A stretch of 64,000 nucleotides of DNA from the NCBI RefSeq assembly GCF_017591425.1, contig NW_024467083.1, positions 13,879,001-13,943,000 of the forward strand, written 5' to 3'. The DNA comes from Ochotona curzoniae. Lineage: Eukaryota; Chordata; Mammalia; Lagomorpha; Ochotonidae. Made by a program: the position numbers and the translations under genes. Positions 1 to 10,862 of the stretch are shown here, piece after piece. The notes beneath the pieces were generated by a model. The model ran no database searches and was not told the DNA's origin. It was given only the letters and a program-made list of their open reading frames with translations. Within the stretch, counting starts at the first letter, position 1, and each line of letters starts with the position of its first letter.

Positions 1-354
1 GAGAGGAACTTTAATATTGAAAATCAGTTCAAATGAGACTCCAAAGACAAGAGACAGATAGTGAATCATAAATATAAAATCAGTTTGCTACTAGCTGGGA
101 AACTAATCCTTCTATAACTGAGAGAATATCAACCTAATCTTTATGGGTGAAATCTTGTCTGCATGGAGATGTATTACTTGTATTATTATCCGTTTTTTAA
201 TAACTTACAAAACTATGTAATCCTACTCAAAAGAAATTTAAAATCCCTGTAGGATTAGGTAACGAGAGGGGATTCTACTGGAAGAATTCCTTCTTTGACA
301 AGACAACCATTATTCTTTTAAAAATTTTCAAAGTTTTCAAAATCACATACACAT
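1..354. other. unique AT-rich sequence, no gene seen
   Basis: Non-repetitive AT-rich DNA up to the poly(T) that marks the first SINE. No splice-flanked or long open frame and no recognisable repeat family was seen. Confidence 0.6.
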
Positions 355-656
355 CTTTTTTTTTTTTAAGTTTCATTTTAAATGCAGAGTTACACAGAGA
401 AAAGGGTTTTTTGCCTGCTGGTTCATATTTCAAACAGCTGCAAGGCTGGGCCATGCCAAACCAGAAGCAAGGGACTTCATCCAAATCTCAATGTGGGTGG
501 CAGGGTTCCAAGCACTTGGGCCATGTTCTGCTTTCCCAGGCATAAAAACAGGAAGCTGAATTGGTAAATAGAACAGCCAGTGTTGTACCCATATCTGATG
601 CTGATGCTTTAGGCAATTCAGGCAGTAGCTTAACCCACATACCCACAGCACCACAG
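355..656 (-). mobile_element. old CSINE copy, minus strand
   Basis: The plus strand shows the reversed tail (poly T, then ACAGAGAAAAGG), followed by degenerate forms of the CSINE body such as TGCTTTCCCAGGCATAAA and GGAAGCTGA, and ends at CCCACAGCACC. It is strongly diverged and has lost the promoter boxes, so it is an old fixed copy. The small open frames over it are chance readings of SINE sequence. Confidence 0.7.
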
Positions 657-667
657 ATGATATAAAT

Positions 668-998
668 CTATTTTTTATTATTTTTTTAATTGGAAGACAG
701 ATAAGATTTGCAGAGAAAAGGAGAGACAGAAAAACATCTTCCATCTGCTGGTTCACTCCACCAAATGGCTACAATGGCTGAAGCTGGGCTAATCTGAAGC
801 CAACAGCTAGGAACTTCTTCTAGGTATCTCACATGGGTGCAGGGTTGCAAAATTGGCAAATCATCTGCTGCCTTCCCAGGCCACAAGCAGGTTTTGGAAG
901 GGAAGTGGGACAGCTAGGACACGAACCAGTACCCACATGGGATCCCGATACTTGCAAGGTGAGCATTTAGCTATTGAATCATTGGACTGAGCTCAACA
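668..998 (-). mobile_element. CSINE copy, minus strand
   Basis: Reads from the A/T tail through GGAGAGACAGAAAAACATCTTCCATCTGCTGG-type sequence, then GAAGCCAACAGC, CCTTCCCAGGCCACAAGCAGG and CCCACATGGGATCCCG before the degenerate 5' end. It lies about 10 bp from the previous copy in the same orientation, giving a tandem-like SINE pair. Confidence 0.75.
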
Positions 999-1289
999 GA
1001 AATATTATTATTATTACTTTTTTTGTGATAGACATTTGAAAACTTTACTATTAAATAAATCTGTGGTGATACTTACAAGGTTTGAGGAAAAACCCTAGCT
1101 ATAGGCAACTGCTTTGGTTGCCTTGTACCTAGGCAAGTGTTAACACTTCTGTGAGGAAAAACACCTAATAGCTGGCACGTACTCTGTGCCTGGTTAATGA
1201 GAAATCTGTGTTAGCTACACCAGAATTGGAGGGTCTGGGGATGCCTAGTTGGGTTAAGCCATAGTACCTGACATTAAGTGTTGCAGCAG
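999..1289. other. unique sequence between SINE and repeat array
   Basis: No coding frame or known repeat recognised. It has short internal echoes (GGCAACTGC and TAGGCAAGTG) and leads into the degenerate array that follows, so it may belong to the same old element. That link is not demonstrated. Confidence 0.4.
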
Positions 1290-2640
1290 GGTGTGGGCCA
1301 TGTCAGTCTGGGCTGCAGCACCTAAATAAACATGATTTGGTTGCAGATTCTGGAAGGGTCCTGAGTGCCCACCTCTGTTGGACTGCAGCACCTGCTGGTT
1401 TTGCACAGAGAGCTGCAGTTGTGATGGGATGAGCCAGGCTGGACCATAGAATTCACCTGACACTCATGGAAACTGTACCTGCTGTGTCACATGACAGCAT
1501 GAGCAGGCTAGGCTAGGCTATAGTATCTACCAACAGAGCTGGAATAGGTGTAGGTTTGTCATGTTGGGTTGGGATGCCTGCCACTGAATGCCAGGAGTGA
1601 AGGCCACTTGTAAGGCTGGGCTGTAGCGCCCAATAGCACACACAAAACCTGGGACTGGTAGTGAGCCTGGTATGGGAACTTGGGAATGTTCCAGCTAGGC
1701 TGCTGTTCCCACTGGTAAGCATGAAGTCTTCTTAGGATAGGGGGCAACAGTATTTGCCCACGTATGTGTAACCTGGGTCTGGTGGCTGGCCAGTTCACAT
1801 CACAGATTGGTAGGAACAAGGATCAGAATAGGGCACAGGCCAGGTTGGATTGCAACACCCCCAGTTCACATGAGGGTTGGGGATAGGCCAGGCTCCAAGG
1901 CCACTGTACCCACTTGTGAGAGCAGGGTCTGGAGCTGGCCAGGCTCAGGCTAGCTGAAACACTTGCAGGCTAATGCCAAGACTGGGGGTAGGCCATCAGA
2001 CACTGGGCCATATCACCTGCAAGACCCAAAGATGGGAACATTCAGGCAATTTAGAGACCAGTTGGGCAGCTGCTTCCACTAGTGAAAGTGAGAGGTGGAA
2101 CAAGGGGAGAGCCAGTTCGGGGATTAGCTGGGCTGGGCTAGACTGTTGTATTTACTGGTATGCTTGAGAGCCAGAATGGGTTCAGGCCAGCTAGCCTAGG
2201 CTGCACCATCTACTGGCAAGTTCTGCAGCTGAGTGCGAGTCACGTCAGGCTAGATTCCAATAACTGTTGGTAGGCACAAGATTTGAGCCCAGTAGTGGGT
2301 CTGGTGGGGAGCTGTGGGTACTCTCCTGCTGGGCTGCTGCTCCCACTGGTAAGCACGAATACCAGGGCTGAGGGTTGGTAAGCCTAGTAAAGGTACTAGC
2401 TCCCATTAACACACTCATGGATGGGCCAGTTCTAGGGCAAGGTCTGGCAGTGGTATGATCCAGCACCCATGGGTGTGCATGAAAGCCAGATGGGTTGCAG
2501 GAGGGACTGGACTGGGTTGTAGTACATGTTGGCATACACAAAATTAGGGATGGGTAAAGACCTAGCTGGGGACATTACAGGTAGCCCTGATTAGGCTGTA
2601 ACTCCTGCTGCTATATGTAAACCTGATGCTGCATTGGCTG
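1290..2640. repeat. degenerate tandem-like array of ~60-bp units
   Basis: Variants of one phrase, roughly GGCCAGGCTGGGCTGCAGCA then CCTACTGGTAAGCATGAGAG, recur about every 50-80 bp. Anchors are near 1311, 1380, 1435, 1504, 1612, 1690, 1835, 1885, 1935, 2060, 2125, 2195, 2245, 2325, 2515 and 2590. The block is richer in G and C than its surroundings. Overlapping small open frames on the minus strand come from the repeat and are not believable proteins. It could be an old minisatellite, L1 5'-UTR monomers or the body of an uncharacterised lagomorph repeat. Confidence 0.6.
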
Positions 2641-3371
2641 GTGCATGCAAGAGTCAAGTCTGAGGTCACCCCAGGCGTAGTTTCTCAGGGACTCCCCAGT
2701 TTAGATCCCTGGACTCCATACCAGGCTTTGGGGAGGATCAAGATACATGTGATCTGAACTTGGAGCACATGTGTTGGAACTGGGCCTCTGAGCTGATTCC
2801 TGTGCAGTGCGGGGACTGATGCCCAGATGCACATGGGGGACATCACAGCCAGACCGTCGAGGCCAGCAGAGGACATCAGGTGCCTTGTTAGAGGATAGAA
2901 AGCAGAACAGGTTGGGAAAATCTCATGGCAAAACTTTACAACATGTTCCAGGGCCTGTGGATGCACTAAGGTGGACTTGATTAGCCAACAGACCTTGGTG
3001 GGGATTTTCTTAATCCTTAATCAGCAGCAATGCTGATATCTGAGAACTAAAATATCATTCAGCTGACATGTTTCAAAGACCCTTCCCCTCATGGAGGTCT
3101 CTGGGGTGGGGGTGGGTCCCCGGATGACTGTCTCTCATCCCTGGATGCAGATGTGACTTGACAGTCGGGAGTGGCTCCCTTCCTTTCCCCTACTGTGGAC
3201 ACAGGATAGAACGAATTGAAACATTTGTCCCACCTGCATTTTCCACAACTCAGCCCTATCCACCCTGACTAGAGGCCCACATGATTGTTTCTTCCCCTAA
3301 ACTATGGTAACAGTATTAAAAAGAAAATGCAAAAATAAATAAGGTTTGAGAAAAAGGAGTTTGATGATAAA
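2641..3371. other. G/C-richer unclassified block, possibly part of the array element
   Basis: Continues the higher G/C composition of the preceding array but without clear 60-bp units. Contains C-rich stretches near 3080-3130 and 3180-3200 and ends in an A-rich run at about 3315-3345, which could be the tail of one large retroelement. No coding frame is convincing. Confidence 0.35.
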
Positions 3372-3740
3372 TTGGAACCACTTTATTTTAGTGGTTAGGA
3401 TGGCCATGTTCCACATCGGGATAGCTGGCTTCCGTTCTTGGCTCTGGTTCATGACTCCAGTTTCTGCCAACTAAAAACCAAAAACCAAAACAAACTAGCA
3501 AGCAATGCTGATGGCTGAAGTAATACACTTCATGCCACTCATGTGGCAAAACGTGCTTGTACCTGCTGTGTTACGGCTCTGGGTCCTGACCCTGTCCCAG
3601 CCCCAGCAAGCAAGTTATACCCATCTATTGATCGAGTCATAAAGAGCAAGTTAGGAACAGTCTCTTACTATATATATGCAAATAAGCCTCTATTCCTCTT
3701 TTTCTCTTTATCAAATAAATTATCAAATAAATAATAAAAT
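3372..3740 (+). mobile_element. old CSINE-like copy, plus strand
   Basis: Starts with a tRNA-like stretch (TTTTAGTGGTTAGGATGGCC), continues through a degraded body (TGACCCTGTCCCAGCCCCAG) and ends in a CT-rich segment plus a repeated ATCAAATAAATT tail. It resembles the older C-family layout rather than the young one, and boundaries are approximate. Confidence 0.5.
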
Positions 3741-4224
3741 AGAACAAAAATAATACACAGAATAATAAAATATAAGTATTTTACTGTAAAAACTCAAAAT
3801 ATTTGTTTCCATGAATTTTGTGAAAGGTCTTCATTTTATGTGTCTTCAGCCTTTTTTTCATCAGGAAATGAGAATTCCATGTGAGTCGGCTGTAATTTAA
3901 CAAAAGGAGCCCTTGAACAGGATCAAAAAGAGACAGAAATATGTTGGGTTTCCTGATCTAACATTAAATAGTTGTGTGACATTTGGGAAAGGCTGGCTTC
4001 TGTAAGTTAAATGTATTCTTGTCTATGGAGTCTAATGAACATGTAGAAAGCTTATTTTGAAGATATAAAAGTAAAAATGTGAAAATACTTTGTAAATTGT
4101 CAAGTATTATCTGAAAGTAAATTGCCATTTCCTCTGATGTTTACTGCCAGGTTTTCTCTGTGGGTTTACAAGTATATTAGTGTAGAATTAACTGGACTTC
4201 TGTGAAAATGAAATCTAGGTGGAA

Positions 4225-4365
4225 ATAATATTTATATGTATTGTTATATATATAACATGCATAATATTATATACAGCATACATAATATTTTAACATGTTA
4301 ATAAATTAAAATGCATTAAATATGTGTATAAATATATTTATATGTAAATTTATACATGTATATAG
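4225..4365. repeat. TA-rich low-complexity, palindromic patch
   Basis: Runs of TATATATA, ATAATATTATATA and TATATTTATATG, several self-complementary, form an AT-only-like patch able to fold into short hairpins. No gene or regulatory role is implied. Confidence 0.75.
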
Positions 4366-5127
4366 CAAATGTATCTTCATTTAATCCTGTTTTTAATCAA
4401 TAGCAATCCAAGAAAAACTGGCTTTGTTTTTGGAACTTTTTATTGAGTCTAACCGTTTGAGTTAAATGTTTAGAGTTTCATGCTTCACTGCACTGAAAAG
4501 CTCACACTATCAGTAATATTTTTAAAGAAGTCTAGGCTTCTCACACAATGAGTACTCTAAATAGGGAGCCCTGAGACATAATTTCTCTTCTGATCTTCTA
4601 CTTTTGAAGATATTTTAGAGGTAAGAACCATTTTCACAGTATTTTTCTCTCTGCCAAATTTAATAGGGGTGTGCACAGCTCAGTCCCTTTATTTAACAAA
4701 GGAAATAGATTTGTGATCTACTAAGCCCCTGCTGGTTTATGAGATGCTCTGTTTTCTCTGGTGCATAGTTAATACCTTAGGTCAGTTGCTAATGGGAAAG
4801 GTGTAGCATTTAGAATATTTTAAGCATTTTGAATCCTAAAGTTTTCCGAGCCAGGAAGATCTCATGCTGTATGTGCTGAGAGAAATTTGAAGGCCTTCAG
4901 TTATAATTATCTTTTATAGTGTGGTAATGAGTTGGAAAATGAAATCTGATATGAGAACTTTTCAAAAGACAAAGTAGAAAAATCCATTGCAAAACAACTA
5001 TTAAATCACTGCTTGATTTAGTTGAAAAACTCACTTTTATGTCATATTTTTATGCTATGAATTACAGACTTCCTTTCACTCTTCCCCTTACACCTGAAGA
5101 CCAGCTTAGGTATTATGTTACTGTTGG

Positions 5128-5170
5128 AGAGGGAGAGAGGGAGAGAGAGCGAGAGAGGGAGAGAGAGAGA
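5128..5170 (+). repeat. (GA)n microsatellite
   Basis: Nearly pure alternating GAGAGAGG/GAGAGAGC tract. It may be the remains of a CSINE GA-rich region, but no SINE body follows. Confidence 0.85.
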
Positions 5171-5815
5171 AACATCTCCATAAAGTGAAAATTTAAACAT
5201 TATGCAGTGAAGGAATTTCAGTAGTAAAGTAGAAGACAGAATAGTTAGAAATGAAGTTGATCACCCCCTTGCTCTGTGCATTCTAAATGCCTATGCCACA
5301 ATAGCAAGGCACACATTCATTCTTCCTCATATGATTTTTCTTAGATGACTATTTTGAGTTAAACTAATAAAATAGTGGGTGAGAACAAATGTTTCTAATA
5401 GCACGTAAAACACAACATTTCTCTCATCTGTCTCAGTCTCTGAAGAAATGCTCTAAAATCCATCTGGGTAGATGGGAGATACCCTTGCTTACTGACGTTC
5501 AAAGAAATATTGTCATTCAAAGACATTTGGCAACAGTTCTGCAACCAGGTCGTCACTCATCACCAGCCAGGAAGGAGACGACATACAAGATGCAGGAGCT
5601 TTGAGGCTGTTGAGACCGTTTGGAAAGTATGTTTAGTAAGTTGCAATCCTTCTCTTTTTTCAGGGGAGGAGAAATTGGTGGGAACATGTTAGTCTCCAGA
5701 GGTTTTACTTCTACAACATTCAGAAACTGTTAGCACGTAATATCATGCACAGATTGTGCCTGAGCTAACACGAAGCTTTGAGAGGAAATATATATCACTC
5801 TTATTGGAAAGCTTC

Positions 5816-6163
5816 ATTTTTAAAGGTTTAGTTATTTTTATTGGAAAGGGCAGATATACAGAGAGAAGGGGATACAGAGAGTATGAGATATAGAGAGAAA
5901 GATCTTCTATGCACTGATTCTCTCCTGAAGTGGCCACAACAGCAGGTACTATGCCATTCTGAAGCCAGGAGCCAGGAGCTTCATCCGGGTCTCTCACGCA
6001 GGTGCAGGTCCTAAGGCTTTGGGCTAACCTTGACTGCTTTCCCAGGCCACAGGCAATGAGCTGGATGGGGAGTGGAACATTTAGAACAAGAACTGAATCC
6101 TGCATGGGATCCTGACATGTACAAGATGAGGAATTTAGCTACTAGGCTACCACACCGGACCCT
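5816..6163 (-). mobile_element. CSINE copy, minus strand
   Basis: Complete layout in reverse: A/T tail with TTTTTATTGGAAAGG, GATATACAGAGAGAAGG, GAAGCCAGGAGCCAGGAGCT, TGCTTTCCCAGGCCACAGGC, CATGGGATCC and a 5' end near CCACACCGGACCC. The family body is clear and divergence is moderate. Confidence 0.85.
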
Positions 6164-6237
6164 ATTGCAAGGATTTAATCTTTTTTTTTTAATTTGTGGT
6201 TAAAATTTATTTAAATTCTGTAGAAGTCCATTTTAAG

Positions 6238-6503
6238 GGGCCACATTGTGGTGTAGCAAGCTAAGTCTCCATCTGTGGTGCCAACACCCACACCTGTCCC
6301 AGTTTCTGTTCCAGTGACTCCACTTCTGATCCGGCTCCTTGCTAGTGGCTTGTAAATCATTGTGTTCCTGAGTTCATGAAGGAGTCCCGGAGGAAGCTCC
6401 TGACTTCTGGCTTCAGACAGGCCCAGCCCTGCCCATTGAAGCCATATGGTCAGTGCCTCTCCTCTGTCTCTAACTCTGCCTTTTAAATTAAAAAAAAAAA
6501 TAG
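6238..6503 (+). mobile_element. older CSINE copy, plus strand
   Basis: Begins GGGGCCACATTGTGGTGTAGC, passes a degraded B-box region, CTCCTGACTTCTGGCTTCAG and CTCTCCTCTGTCTC, and ends in an 11-base A run. Only about 75 bp separate it from the previous copy, which lies in the opposite orientation. Confidence 0.7.
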
Positions 6504-9500
6504 GTCTTTACATATAAAAATAATTCTAATCTAGAAGCCATGTAAGGCTTAACAAATACAGAGCAAAGCAAAAGTGATCCTGATCCCCGAAACTTAATTG
6601 GAATGCCTACCCAATGACAGAGATCAACTATATCTCGTATTGAGTTTATGAAACAATGTTTGATTTTATAGAATTTGCAAATTAGTAGCATGGCCCAAGA
6701 CAAGCATACTTCCAAGGTTTTTGAAAATATCTCACAACAGGATATACTGGACTTGTATCTGAGTATAGGAAGAGGATGCACTTCCAATAAAAGGTGGAAG
6801 AAAATTTTTGCTTAGCTGTGAATTGTAAGGCACCATCTTGAAGAGTACAATTCCAAAGAGAGCTCTCTTTTTTTCTCCTAACACTATCCTCTTCTTTCTC
6901 CTCTCCTTGATATGCGATGGCTTAGTCCCACGGAAGCTTAGCCTCCTGAGGGCTAGGGGACCGTCCAACAAAACCTGACTCTGCTGAAACGCTTGAGCAG
7001 CTGCTTTACATGATGGAATGTCCATATGTCAGAGAGGATCCAGGTATTCCCTTGGTTCCTGGCTTATGGTCGGTGAACATCAAGTCACTCTATTTGAGAC
7101 TGAGAATATTGGGTAGAAGTGCGTGTGAAATATTGCTGAAGAATTAGAGTTGCTGCAGAGGATTGGAGGCAGTGATTTGATGATAGTTTTTTGCTTAATA
7201 TGGACATTTAGCTTACATATGCTAAATAAAAGTGAGGAATGAAGAAATCTGGTACTTTAATTGGTTTTTGTTCCTCAGTTTGGATGCTACGGACTGAGTA
7301 ATTTAAGCTCTAGTTCACTTGGCTGCACTTGGTGAGATCCTTCTTGTTGTTGAGATTCTCTACAAAGCACGAGGTGATACAGGCATCTTGTGATAAGTCA
7401 GTACCCTTATCCAAATCTCTATCCTTCTGATGAAGTCGCAGCGCCATCGGAATAGAGTCACATATAAGCACGTTTAATCTTAATCACCTTCTAGAGATAC
7501 AATTTATGATACCATAACCAACTCTTTTTTTTGCTGTTAATACCTCTTGTCAGGTGACTACGTTTCAACCTGTATTTTAATGGGAGTATTCAAAGTGTAA
7601 CATGCTGTTTACACAGATTAATTTTTTTGTATTTAAAGTTAAGATAGATTTTTCAAATCTCTTGAAAAGATAGGGTCATCACAACAGCTGAATTGACCAT
7701 AGGAGGTATTATTGTAACAACATGGAAGTGAATAAATTAGTCATTTTCTAAATGCTGCCTGCTGTAATAGTACTATCATCAAAAAGTGTTTTCAGTTGAA
7801 ATTTCTAGTTCAAAAAAAGAGGATTTGTAATACAGTGAATTCTTGAAAATACAGGCCATGTAAACATGATATGCCATTAGAAATCATGTTTAAAAAGATA
7901 GTTGAAAAGGCTGAAAAAAGCAACTGTGGCTCAAAGCCCACTCATTTTATTTCCTTGAATAAAGCTGTTGGAGATCAGCACCTGCATATTTTCCAACATG
8001 ATCTCATTTTATAATGGATCTTTGGTGAGTACACTGTGATTCCAGGTGTCATTTTCTTTTTAGTCTTTGGCAAACAGAAACATAAAATTTCCATGACAAA
8101 TGGATGCACTAGTTTTGGCAATGAATGGGCTTTCTGCTATGGGAAGATATGCAGAAAGGGACCCGCAGCTAAGGCCAATTCAGCATAACTCTTATCTGCT
8201 TGGCTAGGTCCTTTTGGACTTTTCTGTGTGACTGTGGCGGTAGGGGATGTATCCATTTACATTGCAGCTGTGGCAATAAAAGGCAAGCAAAATAGTTTCT
8301 GTTACTCTCTGAGTTAAGGCTGCATTTATTTCAGTCATCTGGCAGGCGAGTCTACCACATGAACAAAAAGGATCGCTTGTGATAAAGTAGGACAGTGATG
8401 ATGCATCTTACAGTCTTCCAGTTCTTTTGAAGTATTCATGAAAATTGAAATACAACTCCCCATAGAACTGATCATGCTTTGCACATATACTATCCCTTCC
8501 TAATACTTTTCTTTCAAAAGGTCTGTACTGTAGCCTAAAAAATAGAACATGTAATAGAAAATAAAGTATTTTATGAATTAGATATTTAGGTAAGATTTTT
8601 CTCCACTTTCCTTTTCTCAACTGCTGTCTTTTATCAAAACAATCAGACAGAACAAAGTAGGTATAAAAAAGGTGAGTGCAAAGATGTTTGTAAGTGATCT
8701 TTTGTAGTTGAATAGATGAAGAGAACAAAGCAAAGTAAAATAAGCGTACAAAGCAGGTTAGGGCCTTTAAGAATTTTCAAGTATGAAAATTAGTTATAAA
8801 ATCTCAAAATTAATATTTCTAGCCATGGTTTATTTTCTAAGCCACAAATACCCAACTGTGTACTCAATATTACAACTTCAGTGTTTCAAGGGCCAATAAT
8901 ATCTAAAAAGAAATTTCATTTAAAGAAAAACTAGAACTTTCATTTAATTTATGTAAATAAATTACATATTTTATATGCATGAAAAAGTAATATGATAGAA
9001 ATAAATGTAGAAAACTGTTCTACAGCAGAATAAGTCAATGTCTGCCATCTCACATGGTTGCCTAAGTTTTCTATTCAACACAAAGTGAAATTATAATCTT
9101 GTAAAGTAGTAAGACTCCCAGATGTAATTATTGCCAGTCCTCATGTTATAGATTGGATGTTTTGATTTTTCCTTCTTGTCTATTTGCTACGTTTCATATT
9201 TGCTACTTTTCATCAGTTGACTTACATCTCTCTATTTCTTTCTCTTCTCTTCCAAGAATTATTCCCTGTTTTGTTCTCCAAAATGGAAAGAGTTGACATC
9301 TCAATAGTTGCTATTTCATTAACTGATCTAATCATCACAAAACCAAAAAATCATTGTCCTTTGAACAAATTATATCATATTTGTCTTTATAAAAGTACAC
9401 ACCTGATTTATTATTAATCTTTGTCTCACTTAACTGTCAACTGTTACAAATCTGAATATATCTCCTCAATAATGCCCACTCTATGAACTGCAATCTGTCA

Positions 9501-9585
9501 TTTGGGTCCCTCTATTGACCCAAACTGTGTTCTTCTTCCATAGACTTTTGTTCATTTCCATTCTTTCTCAAATTCCACAAGGAGT
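6504..9585. other. unique sequence, no gene seen
   Basis: About 3 kb of high-complexity AT-rich DNA. A 106-codon minus frame at 8408-8728 contains a good-looking acceptor (TTCTATTTTTTAG) but matches no family I know and is within chance expectation. Frames at 6488-7025 (minus) and 9184-9417 (plus) likewise have no support. Confidence 0.55.
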
Positions 9586-9589
9586 GACT

Positions 9590-9690
9590 TTTTAAACTGC
9601 TGTTCAGACATTCTCTCTCTAAAGGGGATCTTTCAATGTCTGCTGTGCTCTTAGGATAAAGGATAAATTCCTTAATAAAGGAAATCTGCT
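9590..9690. repeat. possible L2 LINE fragment
   Basis: The stretch around CTTAGGATAAAGGATAAATTCC resembles the conserved 3' portion of mammalian L2 elements. It is short and diverged, so this is a tentative recognition only. Confidence 0.35.
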
Positions 9691-10554
9691 GAATTATCTT
9701 GGGGAAAAAATGGCAGAAAAGGCAGCACAGACTGGTTTAACTCTCATAGAATTTACTATTTCGCATATATTAAAAGCCTAGGAAAGTGTCATTTTGAGTA
9801 AAACTTGAATCAACACTTCTTATTTCTTTGTTCAGCAGAGGCCAGATGTGCCTCACTTTTTATAAGGTTAATGTGCCGTCAGAAAAACAAAATAAAACAA
9901 AAACCACAGAGTGTTTGTCATTTTAAGCCACTGATAACCTGAGACCTTCCTATCCCGTCTGACTGAGAAAGCTGGATGAAGATTTTAGATCTATGGATGT
10001 GAATGTCTCAACAAAACAACAAAATACATTATTACATCAGTCACAAGCACAAGGGAAACCTGTAAGAATACTAATGCAGGAATCTAGAAAGAAGTGAATC
10101 ATGGGATGATGTATTCTGTAAAATGATTGCACGAGAGTGACAACATGTGCTGAATTTACTTGGAGGTTTGGATCAAAAATTTCGGAACAACAGATTGATA
10201 GGATGTGTATCATTTGCTCCATATTAAAGATTTTCTGCAATTAAAAATATACTAGCTCAGGTAGAAAAAAAACATTCATTTTCAGGTAGTAAAAGAAAGG
10301 AAAACACTGTATATGATGACTTTTAAAAATGAAAAAAAGCAGTTTGCTTTTACCTCAAGTTAATAAAATATTCTCAGATTAAGGCTAACTTCAAAATTTA
10401 AAGAAAAATTAAAGATGTACATCCAGAAACACAACTTGGGATAAAGAGTGAACAAAAGCTATGACTGTCAACAGTTTCCTTTAGCTTGACTCTATTGACT
10501 CTTAAGAAGTATTCCTCTGTATTAAATTATTTTTAAACAGTGGGCTCTAATGTT
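9691..10554. other. unique AT-rich sequence, no gene seen
   Basis: No recognisable repeat or coding block. A small minus frame at 10037-10240 is unsupported. Confidence 0.55.
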
Positions 10555-10862
10555 AGCTCAGTCTAACATAACAGAGTAACAGAGATTGATGGCTAAACAG
10601 TTGATTTCTCACAGTTGTTTAGGCTAGAAGTCTAGGTCAGCATACCAACATGCAAGGCTGTGGTGAGAGCTCTTTCTGCCAGGCAGCTGGTCTCTGGTGC
10701 CTCCTCTCTTCTTAACAGTAATCTCATCATGAGAATCACACCCCCAGACCTCACCTTAATCTACCACCCAACAACCTCATTTCCAAATCCTGTTGGATTG
10801 AAGATTCAAGAGGAATTGAGTTTTGGGTGGAGGAAGTGGGGTATGATTTAGTTCATGGCATC
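10555..10862 (-). mobile_element. probable MaLR (MLT1-type) LTR, minus strand
   Basis: The plus strand carries the hallmark order of a reversed MLT1-like LTR: TTTCTCACAGTTGTTTAGGC then AGAAGTCTAGGTCA, GGTGAGAGCTC, AATCTCATCATGAGAATCAC, CCCCCAGACCTCA, TTTCCAAAT and GAATTGAGTTTTGGGTGG. MaLR LTRs are old non-autonomous ERVL relatives. No internal region or second LTR is visible, so it is a solo or truncated copy. Terminal bases are not clearly preserved. Confidence 0.65.

Larger units (their letters stand above)
3741..5815. other. unique AT-rich sequence with low-complexity patches
   Basis: About 2 kb with no recognised gene. Holds a TA-rich palindromic patch (4225-4365) and a GA microsatellite (5128-5170), annotated separately. 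The short overlapping frames around 5390-5690 have no splice or start context and are not supported. Confidence 0.6.

Noticed and set aside
8408..8728. 106-codon minus frame with a good acceptor-like TTTTTTAG inside
   Set aside because: No homology recognised, no matching donor or upstream exon seen. A single acceptor-like site is common in T-rich sequence.
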